Positions 45,643 through 54,671 of a stretch of DNA of 64,000 nt are shown here, in pieces; position 1 is the stretch's first letter, and every line of letters begins with the position of its first letter. The position numbers were made by a program, and so were the translations under genes. This stretch comes from Caedibacter sp. 38-128 (GTDB lineage: Bacteria; Pseudomonadota; Alphaproteobacteria; Caedimonadales; Caedimonadaceae): the NCBI GenBank assembly GCA_001898705.1, contig MKUU01000011.1, positions 1-64,000 of the forward strand, given 5' to 3'. The notes under the pieces were generated by a model. The model saw only the letters and a program-made list of their open reading frames with translations. It did not search any database and was not told the DNA's origin.

Positions 45643-47034
45643 ATGTTAGCTTCTATTTCTCACAGGCTTTATTGTTGTAAGTTGTTGGCCAGTTTGGCCT
45701 TTTGTTTCACTATCTTGGTTACAGGATGTAGTGCCAAAGATAAGGATAAAATCAGCACAAGTTCCTCTTCTCTATCCGCTAAGGAAGCTGCCCTCTTTTA
45801 TAGCTACGTTACTGATCGCGTTAAGAGAGAATATATTGAAAAGATTGATGATACAAAACTATTAGAAGGGGCTTTAGAGGGTATTTTGTCTTCTTTAGAT
45901 CCTTATTCAGCTTATCTCGATCCTGAAAAATATGAAAATATTAAGAAACAAACCCAAGGGCATTATGGAGGCCTGGGAATTGAAATGCTTATGGAGGACG
46001 GGATCATTCACGTCATTTCAGCTCTGGATGATTCGCCTGCTCAAAAAGCTGGTGTTTTACCAGGAGATCAAATTATCGTGATTAATAAAGAAGCTACTTA
46101 TCAAATGAAGTCCCTTGAAGCCGCTGAAAAACTACGTGGGCACCCTGGTACTGAAGTCACGATTTCAATAAAACGTGAAAAATTAGCCCCTTTTGATCTT
46201 ACTTTACAAAGAGCTATTATCAATACTCGTCCTATCAAATGGCATATTGAAGATAATATTGCCTATGTTCGCATTTCAACTTTCAACCAAGAAACAACGA
46301 AAGAGCTTTTAAAGGCAATTCGAGAAATTAAAGGAAAAACAAATAAGAAAGAACTTACAGGCTATATTCTTGATTTACGCAATAACAGCGGTGGCTTGCT
46401 TGATGAGGCTGTTTCTGTAAGTGATGTCTTTTTGAATGATGGTAAGATTGTTTCTATTCGCGGAAAAGATCCCAAAAAAGAGCTACATTTTTCTGCAAAT
46501 CCAGGTGATTTCACAGGCAATGCACCTTTAATGGTTCTTATTAATAGCGGGACAGCCTCTGCTGCCGAGATTGTTGCAGCAGCCCTTCAGGATAATAAAA
46601 GAGCAGTCATTGTTGGAACAAAATCATTTGGGAAAGGATCTGTTCAAAGCGTTATCCCTCTTACAAATAAAGGGGCTATTAAACTCACCGTTGCTCTTTA
46701 CTACACGCCTTTAGGCAAAACAATTCAAAAAAATGGCATCGAACCTGACATTAAAATTGAGCAACATGTGGATCTTAAAACAGTTAATGAAGATAAGCGT
46801 TTAAGAGAAAACAATTTGATTGGGGCATTGCCTTCAATTATTTCCGATAAACTTGGCGCCTCTACGCCCTCAGTGCCTCAAAAAGCCGATGGAAAAAATA
46901 AGAAAGAAGAAAATATTCTAAAGGATGTCCCTGACTATCAACTTAAACAAGCGTTCAGTCTCTTAAAAGCAATGAGCCTTTATGAGAAGCTCCAACCAGG
47001 AAAATACATAGATCAGCTGAAGAAAGCTAAGTGA
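45643..47034 (+). CDS. ctpA: C-terminal processing protease CtpA, lipoprotein-type
   Basis: This S41 periplasmic protease cuts proteins at their C-termini. The 463-residue product has a lipobox (LVTGC), a PDZ domain (GGLGIEMLMEDG, GVLPGDQIIVINKE) and the catalytic Ser in NSGTASAAEIVAAALQ with Lys in GTKSFGKGSVQ. The ATG follows GAAGGAAGGTT. In many alphaproteobacteria an envC gene sits between gpmI and ctpA; it is absent here. Confidence 0.93.
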   Translation: MLASISHRLYCCKLLASLAFCFTILVTGCSAKDKDKISTSSSSLSAKEAALFYSYVTDRVKREYIEKIDDTKLLEGALEGILSSLDPYSAYLDPEKYENIKKQTQGHYGGLGIEMLMEDGIIHVISALDDSPAQKAGVLPGDQIIVINKEATYQMKSLEAAEKLRGHPGTEVTISIKREKLAPFDLTLQRAIINTRPIKWHIEDNIAYVRISTFNQETTKELLKAIREIKGKTNKKELTGYILDLRNNSGGLLDEAVSVSDVFLNDGKIVSIRGKDPKKELHFSANPGDFTGNAPLMVLINSGTASAAEIVAAALQDNKRAVIVGTKSFGKGSVQSVIPLTNKGAIKLTVALYYTPLGKTIQKNGIEPDIKIEQHVDLKTVNEDKRLRENNLIGALPSIISDKLGASTPSVPQKADGKNKKEENILKDVPDYQLKQAFSLLKAMSLYEKLQPGKYIDQLKKAK

Positions 47035-47090
47035 AAAGTTCATCATTCAAAAACGGCTGTTTTTTTGATTGCAACAGGAAGAAAAGGTAG

Positions 47091-47588
47091 ATGAAGCATA
47101 CGAGAAAGTTGCTTCCCCCCTATCGTAATGGGGTTGGAATCATGCTTTTAAATAAAGAAAATAAAGTCTTTGTAGCAAGACGCATTGTCCCCGCAACGAA
47201 AGCTTGGCAAATGCCTCAAGGAGGTATTGATGAAGGAGAAACGCCTGAAACTGCAGCCTTTCGAGAACTAAAAGAAGAAATTGGGACAAATAATGTTCAA
47301 ATTTTAGCTGAATCTCAGATCTGGCATACTTATGATTTCCCTTCCTATCTCATTGGTAAATTATGGGGCGGAAATTATCGTGGTCAACGGCAGAAATGGT
47401 TTTTAATGCGTTTCCTCGGTGAAGGCACAGAAATTAACATTGCCACCGAACATCCGGAATTTTGTGATTGGCGGTGGATAGAAATTAAAGAACTCCCTAT
47501 TCTTGCTATTTCATTTAAACGCGAGACTTATCAGGCATTAATAAATGAGTTTAGTCCTTTACTTGGTTCATCCATAGACAAATCATAA
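47091..47588 (+). CDS. rppH: RNA pyrophosphohydrolase
   Basis: RppH removes pyrophosphate from the 5' end of mRNA and starts decay. The 165-residue product has the Nudix box at residues 44-66 (GGIDEGETPETAAF then RELKEEIG) and the YRNGVGIMLLN and PQGGID segments of RppH/NudH. Its place behind ctpA is the usual alphaproteobacterial order. Confidence 0.93.
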   Translation: MKHTRKLLPPYRNGVGIMLLNKENKVFVARRIVPATKAWQMPQGGIDEGETPETAAFRELKEEIGTNNVQILAESQIWHTYDFPSYLIGKLWGGNYRGQRQKWFLMRFLGEGTEINIATEHPEFCDWRWIEIKELPILAISFKRETYQALINEFSPLLGSSIDKS

Positions 47589-47609
47589 ACTTTACTTCAT
47601 TCTCAATAA

Positions 47610-47633
47610 GTTATTAATTTTAAAATTAATAAC
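47610..47633. repeat. Perfect 24-base palindrome downstream of rppH
   Basis: GTTATTAATTTT is followed at once by its exact reverse complement AAAATTAATAAC. It has no T run and no loop, so it is a weak terminator at best. A protein-binding site is possible. Confidence 0.6.
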
Positions 47634-47734
47634 CAGAAATACGTTCAAATACAAAAATTGAAAATTTTATATTTACAGCTAGAATGGTTGTACCAGTCTT
47701 TATCCCATTTGCGCTTTGAACAAGGAAATTAACC

Positions 47735-48232
47735 ATGACTTATGCCTATAAAACGATGATTTCACCGGTCGGTACTTTAAAGCTGATATCAAGTGATAAA
47801 GGTCTCGTTGGTATTTTATGGGAAAATGATTCTCCCGACCGTACCCCTTTTAAGTTGATGACAGAAGATAAAAATAACCCTTTTCTTGTTGAAGCCGAAC
47901 AACAGTTACGCGATTATTTCAGTGGGAAATTGAAACAATTTTCTTTGCAACTCGATTTCATCGGTACTCAATTCCAGAAGAAGGTTTGGGAAGCTCTTTT
48001 AACGATCCCTTTTGGGGAAACGCGTAGTTACGCTCAAATCGCTCAACAAATTGGTAATCCAAAGGCAGTTCGAGCAGTTGGCGCTGCAAATGGAAAAAAC
48101 CCTATTTCAATTATTGCCCCTTGTCATCGCGTTATTGGAGCAAATGGTAAACTTACTGGATTTGCGGGTGGACTTGAGATCAAAGCCTTTCTATTAAAAA
48201 TAGAAAGTCCTCACAGAACCTTTGCTGCTTAA
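47735..48232 (+). CDS. ogt: Methylated-DNA-protein-cysteine methyltransferase
   Basis: The enzyme transfers methyl groups from O6-methylguanine to its own Cys, once per molecule. The 165-residue product has the active site IIAPCHRVIGANGKLTGFAG and the DNA-binding segment YAQIAQQIGNPKAVRAVGAA. The N-terminal region is short, as in Ogt, with no Ada domain. It is a single gene, convergent with ldcA. Confidence 0.93.
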   Translation: MTYAYKTMISPVGTLKLISSDKGLVGILWENDSPDRTPFKLMTEDKNNPFLVEAEQQLRDYFSGKLKQFSLQLDFIGTQFQKKVWEALLTIPFGETRSYAQIAQQIGNPKAVRAVGAANGKNPISIIAPCHRVIGANGKLTGFAGGLEIKAFLLKIESPHRTFAA

Positions 48233-48249
48233 CAGATAGGCCTTATACA

Positions 48250-49188
48250 TTACGAGACTGTGGGAAATGAGCATATAAGTTTTTTCTCCGGCCCATCCAG
48301 TGTTGCAGTCCCTCCAATCATAAAAGGTCGACTGATAAGTCCATGGCCGACACCTGTCATCCGAAAAACAGAAAATTGGACCTCAGACGCAAATTTTTTA
48401 AAAACGGCTTGCAAAAGAGCGCTTTGATCTTGCTCAGGTGTGTCATATGTAAAATCAGCTAAAAAGAGAGCTTTAAGTCCCTCAAAAGCGCCAACTTGCC
48501 GGAAATGCTCTAAATACTCGGCAACCCGATAGGGTTTTTCATTCACATCTTCTAACAGCAACATCTTGCCATTGGTTTGAATCTGCCAACTTGTCCCAAG
48601 ACTATATTGCAAAACGGCTAAATTTCCGCCAACGAGCGGTGCCGCCATTTGTTCAAGATTTTGAGCAAGCGTATTTAAAGGTGCCAGATTCTCAAATTGA
48701 ACTTCTTTTTTAATACCAAAAAGAACTTCTTTTAATTCATCAATTGCCCAAGGTTCAAAGATACCAAGCCCAAGGCGTCTCAGTGGAGAGGCATGCACAG
48801 GTGTCCATTGCCACTTCTGATGAAAGAATGTATGGAGAGCCGTAATATCACTTAAACCAATAAAGAGTTTCTCAAAACATGGTTTTTGAATTTCTTCTAA
48901 TAAAGGGATCAACCGTTTAGATCCAGCCCCTCCCTGAAGACACCAAATAGCTTTAGTCGTGGTATCATGCAAAGCCTCGACTAAAGTCTCAAATCGCTTT
49001 ACATCCGAGTTTGCATATAACAAATCTTCGCCGAAAATATCGCATGAAATTTTTATCTTAAGATCCCAACTCGCTAAAAAAGAACGTACTTTTTCTAGCA
49101 ATCCCTCTTCTGAACCATATGAGGGTGCAACAACAGATATCACATCTCCAGGTTTTAAAGGATGAAACGATAAAGAAGAATGACTCAT
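48250..49188 (-). CDS. ldcA: LD-carboxypeptidase (peptidase S66)
   Basis: The enzyme removes the terminal D-Ala from murein tetrapeptides in cell-wall recycling in the cytosol. The 312-residue product has LQGGAGSKRLIPLLE and the nucleophile Ser in FIGLSDITALHTFF. PLVGGNLAVLQYSLGTSW follows, and the catalytic His lies in GVGHGLISRP. There is no signal peptide. Confidence 0.9.
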   Translation of the reverse strand: MSHSSLSFHPLKPGDVISVVAPSYGSEEGLLEKVRSFLASWDLKIKISCDIFGEDLLYANSDVKRFETLVEALHDTTTKAIWCLQGGAGSKRLIPLLEEIQKPCFEKLFIGLSDITALHTFFHQKWQWTPVHASPLRRLGLGIFEPWAIDELKEVLFGIKKEVQFENLAPLNTLAQNLEQMAAPLVGGNLAVLQYSLGTSWQIQTNGKMLLLEDVNEKPYRVAEYLEHFRQVGAFEGLKALFLADFTYDTPEQDQSALLQAVFKKFASEVQFSVFRMTGVGHGLISRPFMIGGTATLDGPEKKLICSFPTVS

Positions 49189-49244
49189 TATTGAAACCCG
49201 TCTTTAGAAAAATAAGATGCCTACTTATAAAATAGAACAATGAA

Positions 49245-49617
49245 AACTCGAAGGTCTATAAGCCGGGTTCTGTCCTGGGATTCCCAGGGATGATCATTCA
49301 TCTGGAACTTTTGTTACCAAAAGCTTCACGCGACCTACCCGGACGATAACGCGGAAAGTCGCCTTTAGGTTTCCCTAACTATCGTCCCTATTTGGTCTTG
49401 CTCCGGATGGGGTTTACCCTGCCACCTCTGTCGCCAGAGGCGCGGTGCGCTCTTACCGCACCATTTCACCCTTACCAGCCTTAGCTGGCGGTATATTTTC
49501 TGTGGCACTTTCCCTAAGGTTACCCTCGCTGGACGTTATCCAGCATCCTCTTTCCGTGGAGCCCGGACTTTCCTCCTCTAAATTTATTAGAAGCGATCAT
49601 CCGACCTTCGAGTCTCA
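49245..49617 (-). ncRNA. rnpB: RNase P RNA, bacterial type A
   Basis: RNase P RNA cuts the 5' leader from tRNA precursors. The minus strand contains GAGGAAAGTCCGGGCTCCAC near the 5' end and AGAACCCGGCTTATAGACC at the 3' end, the two most conserved pieces of the bacterial RNA. The ends CTCGAAGGTCGG and ACCTTCGAG pair to close the P1 helix, and the length of about 370 bases is typical. It lies between the RDD-protein gene and ldcA. Confidence 0.97.
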
Positions 49618-49661
49618 TTTTATTCCTATCAACTTCTTTCTTATTTCTCAACTTTAACAGA

Positions 49662-50189
49662 TTATTTTTTTTCAAATTCTATTTTGCGAATAACATACGT
49701 CCCCGCCATAATATCATGTAAGGTCTGTTTACGTGGCGTAAAAGCCACCATAAGTCGACCAATGAAAAAAATTAATCCTGATAAGAATGAAGCAAAATAT
49801 CGCCCTGTCGCACGATTAAAGCTAACAGAGCCTCCAGTTTCTGAAATTATCTTAAGACCAAGCGCCCGCATGCCAAGAGTTGCTTGATGTTTTGAAGAAT
49901 ATTGAAGCGAAAAATATAACCATTGGATAAACAGGGGAATAATATAAGCCACGAAAATAAATGAAAAATTCGCTATCAATTGTAATGGCGCTGAAATCTG
50001 CTTTGCTTGGCTTGATATCTCATTATTATAGCTCGTTAAGGTAAGTAAACTTATAAAGATTGGCGTTAAAATAAGCGTTAATATTATTGCATCTAAAGCC
50101 CATCCCATGGCACGAACCCAAAAACCAGCATACACATACCTTGATTCTCGTATTTGTTTGAGTTCCCCAATTTCAAAAGATTTATTCAT
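49662..50189 (-). CDS. RDD-family membrane protein
   Basis: The 175-residue product has the RDD motif set (GFWVRAMGWALDAIILTLIL, ATLGMRALGLKII, NRATGRYFASFLSG) and four or so membrane helices. RDD proteins may carry small solutes or ions; no function is firm. It lies 45 bases upstream of rnpB on the same strand, so the rnpB promoter may overlap its 3' end. Confidence 0.85.
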   Translation of the reverse strand: MNKSFEIGELKQIRESRYVYAGFWVRAMGWALDAIILTLILTPIFISLLTLTSYNNEISSQAKQISAPLQLIANFSFIFVAYIIPLFIQWLYFSLQYSSKHQATLGMRALGLKIISETGGSVSFNRATGRYFASFLSGLIFFIGRLMVAFTPRKQTLHDIMAGTYVIRKIEFEKK

Positions 50190-50219
50190 TTTACCTGGCT
50201 CCTTATTAATCTCGCCTAC

Positions 50220-50567
50220 TTATTCCTCTGAGTTTGGGTCCTCAGCTCCTTGTGTTGAATCTTCTTCATTATTTCCTCCCGCTGCTCCAAGACGTGTGTT
50301 TGTGCATGTTTCCCAGCGTGATGCTGATATTGCTGTTCCACTGGTACTGTCAGCATCATGACTTGTGATATATTCTGTAATCTTGGTTACATAGGTTTGG
50401 TAAGATGCTTTAGCGCTTTTTCTCTTGTCATCTCGTTCTTTTAAAAAAGCTATTTGCGCTTTTTTTTCTTTTTGACACTTTTCATTACCTTCAGTATCAA
50501 CATATCCCTTTTGTTCAGAAGAATTTTCTTCTGTCTCCATATCAGGATTGCTTTCATAATCATTCAT
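50220..50567 (-). CDS. Small acidic protein of unknown function
   Basis: The 115-residue product is strongly hydrophilic with an acidic N-terminus and C-terminus (GGNNEEDSTQGAEDPNSEE) around a basic middle (KCQKEKKAQIAFLKERDDKR). It has two Cys, no signal peptide and no family I recognise. It begins six bases after rsfS and is probably translated from the same mRNA. Confidence 0.55.
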   Translation of the reverse strand: MNDYESNPDMETEENSSEQKGYVDTEGNEKCQKEKKAQIAFLKERDDKRKSAKASYQTYVTKITEYITSHDADSTSGTAISASRWETCTNTRLGAAGGNNEEDSTQGAEDPNSEE

Positions 50568-50573
50568 TATAGC

Positions 50574-50975
50574 TTAAGCTCCCATCTTTTCTTCTTGCTG
50601 ATGAGATGGTCTCAAATCACTTGACCACATCTTCTCAAGGTTATAAAAGCCCCGCATTTCTGGTGTAAAGAGATGTACAATGACCGAACCTACATCTAAA
50701 AGAACCCAATCACTGTTAGGTAACCCTTCCACAACAATGTGTTTATGACCCTGTTTTGAAAGTTCTCGATGCAAAATTTCAATGCTCATTCTAACATGTT
50801 TTTGAGAACGCCCACTTCCAATAATCAAACAATCAGACATCACGGATTTATTAAGAAGATCAATTGTAACAATGTTCTCAACTTTATGATCGTCTAAAAA
50901 AGCTACAATGAAAGGAATAAGATTTGTGTCAAGGACTTGAGAGCCTACAGTTATGTTCGACTTTGTTTTCATCAT
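50574..50975 (-). CDS. rsfS: Ribosomal silencing factor
   Basis: RsfS binds ribosomal protein L14 and blocks subunit joining in starved cells. The 133-residue product has DCLIIGSGRSQKHVRMSIE and LPNSDWVLLDVGSVIVHLFT, the RsfS (Iojap) signature. In alphaproteobacteria rlmH often follows; here a small acidic protein does. Confidence 0.92.
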   Translation of the reverse strand: MMKTKSNITVGSQVLDTNLIPFIVAFLDDHKVENIVTIDLLNKSVMSDCLIIGSGRSQKHVRMSIEILHRELSKQGHKHIVVEGLPNSDWVLLDVGSVIVHLFTPEMRGFYNLEKMWSSDLRPSHQQEEKMGA

Positions 50976-51043
50976 CTTCTATTTCTGGTCCTATATTTCT
51001 ATTATACTCTAATCTTTACTTAAACTAAATAAATTTATGAAAA

Positions 51044-52101
<1,058 letters not shown>

Positions 52102-52123
52102 ATTATCTTTATTCGTGAATATG

Positions 52124-52378
52124 TTACTGAGTAACAATTGAAACGTAGGTTCGACCCTTTATACCTGAAGAAAATTTTACTTTACCTTCAATGGTAGCAA
52201 AAAGAGTATGATCCGTTCCAATCCCAACATTTTTACCAGGATGATATTTCGTGCCTCTTTGACGAACAATAATGTTGCCTGAAATCACAGATTCACCACC
52301 ATATTTTTTAACGCCTAAGCGGCGTCCTTTGGAATCGCGTCCGTTACGAGAACTACCACCAGCCTTTTTATGTGCCAT
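52124..52378 (-). CDS. rpmA: 50S ribosomal protein L27
   Basis: L27 sits near the peptidyl-transferase centre, where its N-terminus reaches the tRNA ends. The 84-residue product begins [20 protein letters not shown], with no cleavable N-terminal extension, and has [20 protein letters not shown]. It lies ten bases after rplU. Confidence 0.97.
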   Translation of the reverse strand: MAHKKAGGSSRNGRDSKGRRLGVKKYGGESVISGNIIVRQRGTKYHPGKNVGIGTDHTLFATIEGKVKFSSGIKGRTYVSIVTQ

Positions 52379-52388
52379 TTAAAATCTC

Positions 52389-52898
52389 CTACTTCTTTGT
52401 CTCTTTTTTAGCGGGAGCTTTTTTAACTTTCTCCTCGCCTGCAGGCTTTGCTTTTACAGTTTCCTTTGGCTCAGCTTTAGCTTCTGCTTGCTTTTTAGCT
52501 GGCGCTACTACTTCTTCTTTAGTAACTTTTGTTGTTTTTTCAGCAGCTTTTGTAGGAGCTGTATATTTAGGCAGTGAATTCGCACCAGAAGCAATTACTT
52601 CTTCAATACGCAATACTGTTAAATCTTGACGATGTCCGGCTTTGCGGCGATATCCTTGGCGACGACGTTTTTTAAAAACAATTATCTTATCGCCACGTGC
52701 TTGTTCTAAAATAGTCGCACGAACTGCAGCGTCTTGCACAGCAGGTGCACCAACAGTCATCTTGCTTTCCCCACCAAGCATTAAAATATCACTTAAATGA
52801 AGGGTTGCTCCCGCCTCACCTTCCAAACGCTCAACTTTAACGACGTCTCCACTTGAGACCTTATATTGCTTTCCACCTGTCTTAATGACTGCAAACAT
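52389..52898 (-). CDS. rplU: 50S ribosomal protein L21 with C-terminal tail
   Basis: L21 is a large-subunit protein. The start at 52898 ([20 protein letters not shown]) matches the family; a TTG at 52904 would add two residues. The core has [20 protein letters not shown]. The last 60 residues form a Lys/Ala/Glu-rich tail ([20 protein letters not shown]), as in other alphaproteobacterial L21 proteins. Confidence 0.95.
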   Translation of the reverse strand: MFAVIKTGGKQYKVSSGDVVKVERLEGEAGATLHLSDILMLGGESKMTVGAPAVQDAAVRATILEQARGDKIIVFKKRRRQGYRRKAGHRQDLTVLRIEEVIASGANSLPKYTAPTKAAEKTTKVTKEEVVAPAKKQAEAKAEPKETVKAKPAGEEKVKKAPAKKETKK

Positions 52899-53003
52899 GT
52901 TCAACCCATCTATTTAAATTTATAAGCTTGTGCTTCTTTAACATACTTAAGCACTAAGTAAAAACTAATTTTTAAACCTATATTCAGGCTTACGATACCC
53001 TTC

Positions 53004-53030
53004 AGTATAATTCTTGTAGGCGGAAGTCAA
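53004..53030 (-). promoter_or_regulatory. Probable rplU promoter
   Basis: The minus strand has TTGACT (53025-53030), 15 bases, then TATACT (53004-53009). It lies about 105 bases before the rplU start and is the best sigma-70-type match in the gap. Confidence 0.5.
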
Positions 53031-53132
53031 GAGCTTTCAATGAATCTTACAAAAAAATGAAGGAAAGAGTTCTTGATATGAAATTATAAATAATCAATAG
53101 TAGCACGATTAAACTTAAGAGAGGCGCAGAAA

Positions 53133-53597
53133 ATGAGCAACATAAATAACATTCATGTTCTAAGCCGAGCCGTTATTATTGATCAAAATCATATCCTACT
53201 ATGTAAAACAACTGATCTTCCTATCAATTTTTACTTTCTTCCAGGAGGACATATTGAACATGAAGAATCAGCTGAAGCAGCACTCTTGCGCGAATTAAAT
53301 GAAGAAGCTGGAGCTAAAGCTTATATTAAAAGATTTTTAGGATGCCTTGAATATAGCTTTACGCCAGGCCATAATAGCAAGTGCCATAATCACGAGTATA
53401 ACTTCGTTTTTGAAGCAGAAGCTGAAACCTTAACAATCGATAACAAACTTCCTCAGCTTGAAAAACATATTGAATTAACCTGGATGCCGCTTTCTCAAAT
53501 AGCTGAGATTGATTTGAGGGCTGAACCTTTTAAAACGCTTGTTCCACTATGGTTAAAAAGCCCCTCTCCTACTGTATTACATAGCGTGATGGTATAA
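53133..53597 (+). CDS. Nudix hydrolase
   Basis: The 154-residue product has a Nudix box at about residues 38-60 (PGGHIEHEESAEAALL then RELNEEAG), which binds Mg and cleaves nucleoside-diphosphate-linked substrates. The sequence around it (YFLPGGHIEH, NHEYNFVFEAE) is close to the mutT/ADP-ribose-type branch. The substrate is unknown. The ATG follows AGAGAGGCGCAGAAA. It is a single gene between two minus-strand groups. Confidence 0.8.
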   Translation: MSNINNIHVLSRAVIIDQNHILLCKTTDLPINFYFLPGGHIEHEESAEAALLRELNEEAGAKAYIKRFLGCLEYSFTPGHNSKCHNHEYNFVFEAEAETLTIDNKLPQLEKHIELTWMPLSQIAEIDLRAEPFKTLVPLWLKSPSPTVLHSVMV

Positions 53598-53601
53598 ATA
53601 T

Positions 53602-54015
53602 TCAGCGTGATGAAGACTGAACTTTTAGATTTCTTAAAGCTTTTTCACAAACGCCCATACTTTTCCAAGAACATCCTTTACAAGCGTGATAGAAATTCTT
53701 GAAGGTCATTTTTCTTACGATACGTCCTTTTGCTTGTTTCCAAGTAAGAACTTCTCCGTCCTTTAAATCTAAAATATTGGCATGAGCTTGATCCAATGGA
53801 TCGATCACTTTTTGACTAGTACACAAATCACGTGCAAGCTTATTAGGACAGGCCGCACAAATAGAATCTGTCCCAAAGTTAACTTTTACAGGCGTGTTTT
53901 CATCTCTCGTAAGCCTATCCACAATCTCGGCGTAATTTTTGATGAAGCTCGGTGAATAGCCTTCGCCAACAAACCCTAAGGTGCACATAAAATGATGAGG
54001 TCGGAAATTTAGCAT
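53602..54015 (-). CDS. DUF1284 domain protein
   Basis: The 137-residue product starts FRPHHFMCTLGFVGEGYSPS and has Cys groups (CAACP, CKGCSWKSMGVC) that could bind an iron-sulfur cluster or zinc. This is the DUF1284 pattern. No biochemical role is known. It lies twelve bases after bioY and is probably co-transcribed; in other genomes DUF1284 genes also accompany bioY. Confidence 0.8.
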   Translation of the reverse strand: MLNFRPHHFMCTLGFVGEGYSPSFIKNYAEIVDRLTRDENTPVKVNFGTDSICAACPNKLARDLCTSQKVIDPLDQAHANILDLKDGEVLTWKQAKGRIVRKMTFKNFYHACKGCSWKSMGVCEKALRNLKVQSSSR

Positions 54016-54027
54016 TAGGCTATTTCC

Positions 54028-54579
54028 TTACCTTTGCAAAGCGCCTCTTAGAACTTTAATAATGCTTGCTAAAATTACTGTTTTAACAACACCTGGTAAA
54101 ATAAAGGGAAGTACTCCTGCCTTAATAGCGGGTTCAAATCCTATAAAGTTTGCAAGCCATGAGACCCCAAGAATATAAATGATTGTTTGACCAACAGCAC
54201 AACTGACAAAGATAGTTCCCCAGGTCTTTTGTGTAAACTTTGAAAATAACCACGCTGTTAAGGGTGCAGCCACCAAAAAGCCTGCAAAAAAACCACCTGT
54301 CGGACCAAAAAAACTAGCATATCCTCCTGAAAACTGAGAAAAAACTGGCGCTCCAACAGCTCCTAACAGAAGATAAGAACATACCACTTCAAATGCTTGC
54401 CGTGGCTTATAGGTTAAACCAATCAACATAACAGCTAAGGTCTGCAATGTAATGGGAACAGGCTTTAATGGGATTTGAATTTGAGAGCAGGCAAAAAGGA
54501 GCATAACACCTAAGGCAATTTGTATACTATTTGACTGCATACCAGCCTTTAAAAGATCTATTTTTTGCGTTGTTTGCAT
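54028..54579 (-). CDS. bioY: Biotin transporter BioY
   Basis: BioY is the substrate-binding S component of biotin ECF transporters and can work alone. The start at 54579 (MQTTQKIDLLK) follows GGAGGGTCAC, better than 54591. The 183-residue product has six membrane helices and the family signature LGAVGAPVFSQFSGGYASFF, GPTGGFFAGFLVA. No bioMN genes are adjacent. It fits a cell that imports biotin. Confidence 0.93.
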   Translation of the reverse strand: MQTTQKIDLLKAGMQSNSIQIALGVMLLFACSQIQIPLKPVPITLQTLAVMLIGLTYKPRQAFEVVCSYLLLGAVGAPVFSQFSGGYASFFGPTGGFFAGFLVAAPLTAWLFSKFTQKTWGTIFVSCAVGQTIIYILGVSWLANFIGFEPAIKAGVLPFILPGVVKTVILASIIKVLRGALQR

Positions 54580-54671
54580 GTGACCCTCCATACTTAATGT
54601 AATTTCGGTATAACAAATTTTTTATACAAGATCCATAATTTTAATCTAATGTAACCTGATGAAGTACAAGT

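Noticed and set aside
49445-49657. A 70-codon frame on the plus strand
   Set aside because: It is antisense to the RNase P RNA and has no protein-like features of its own.
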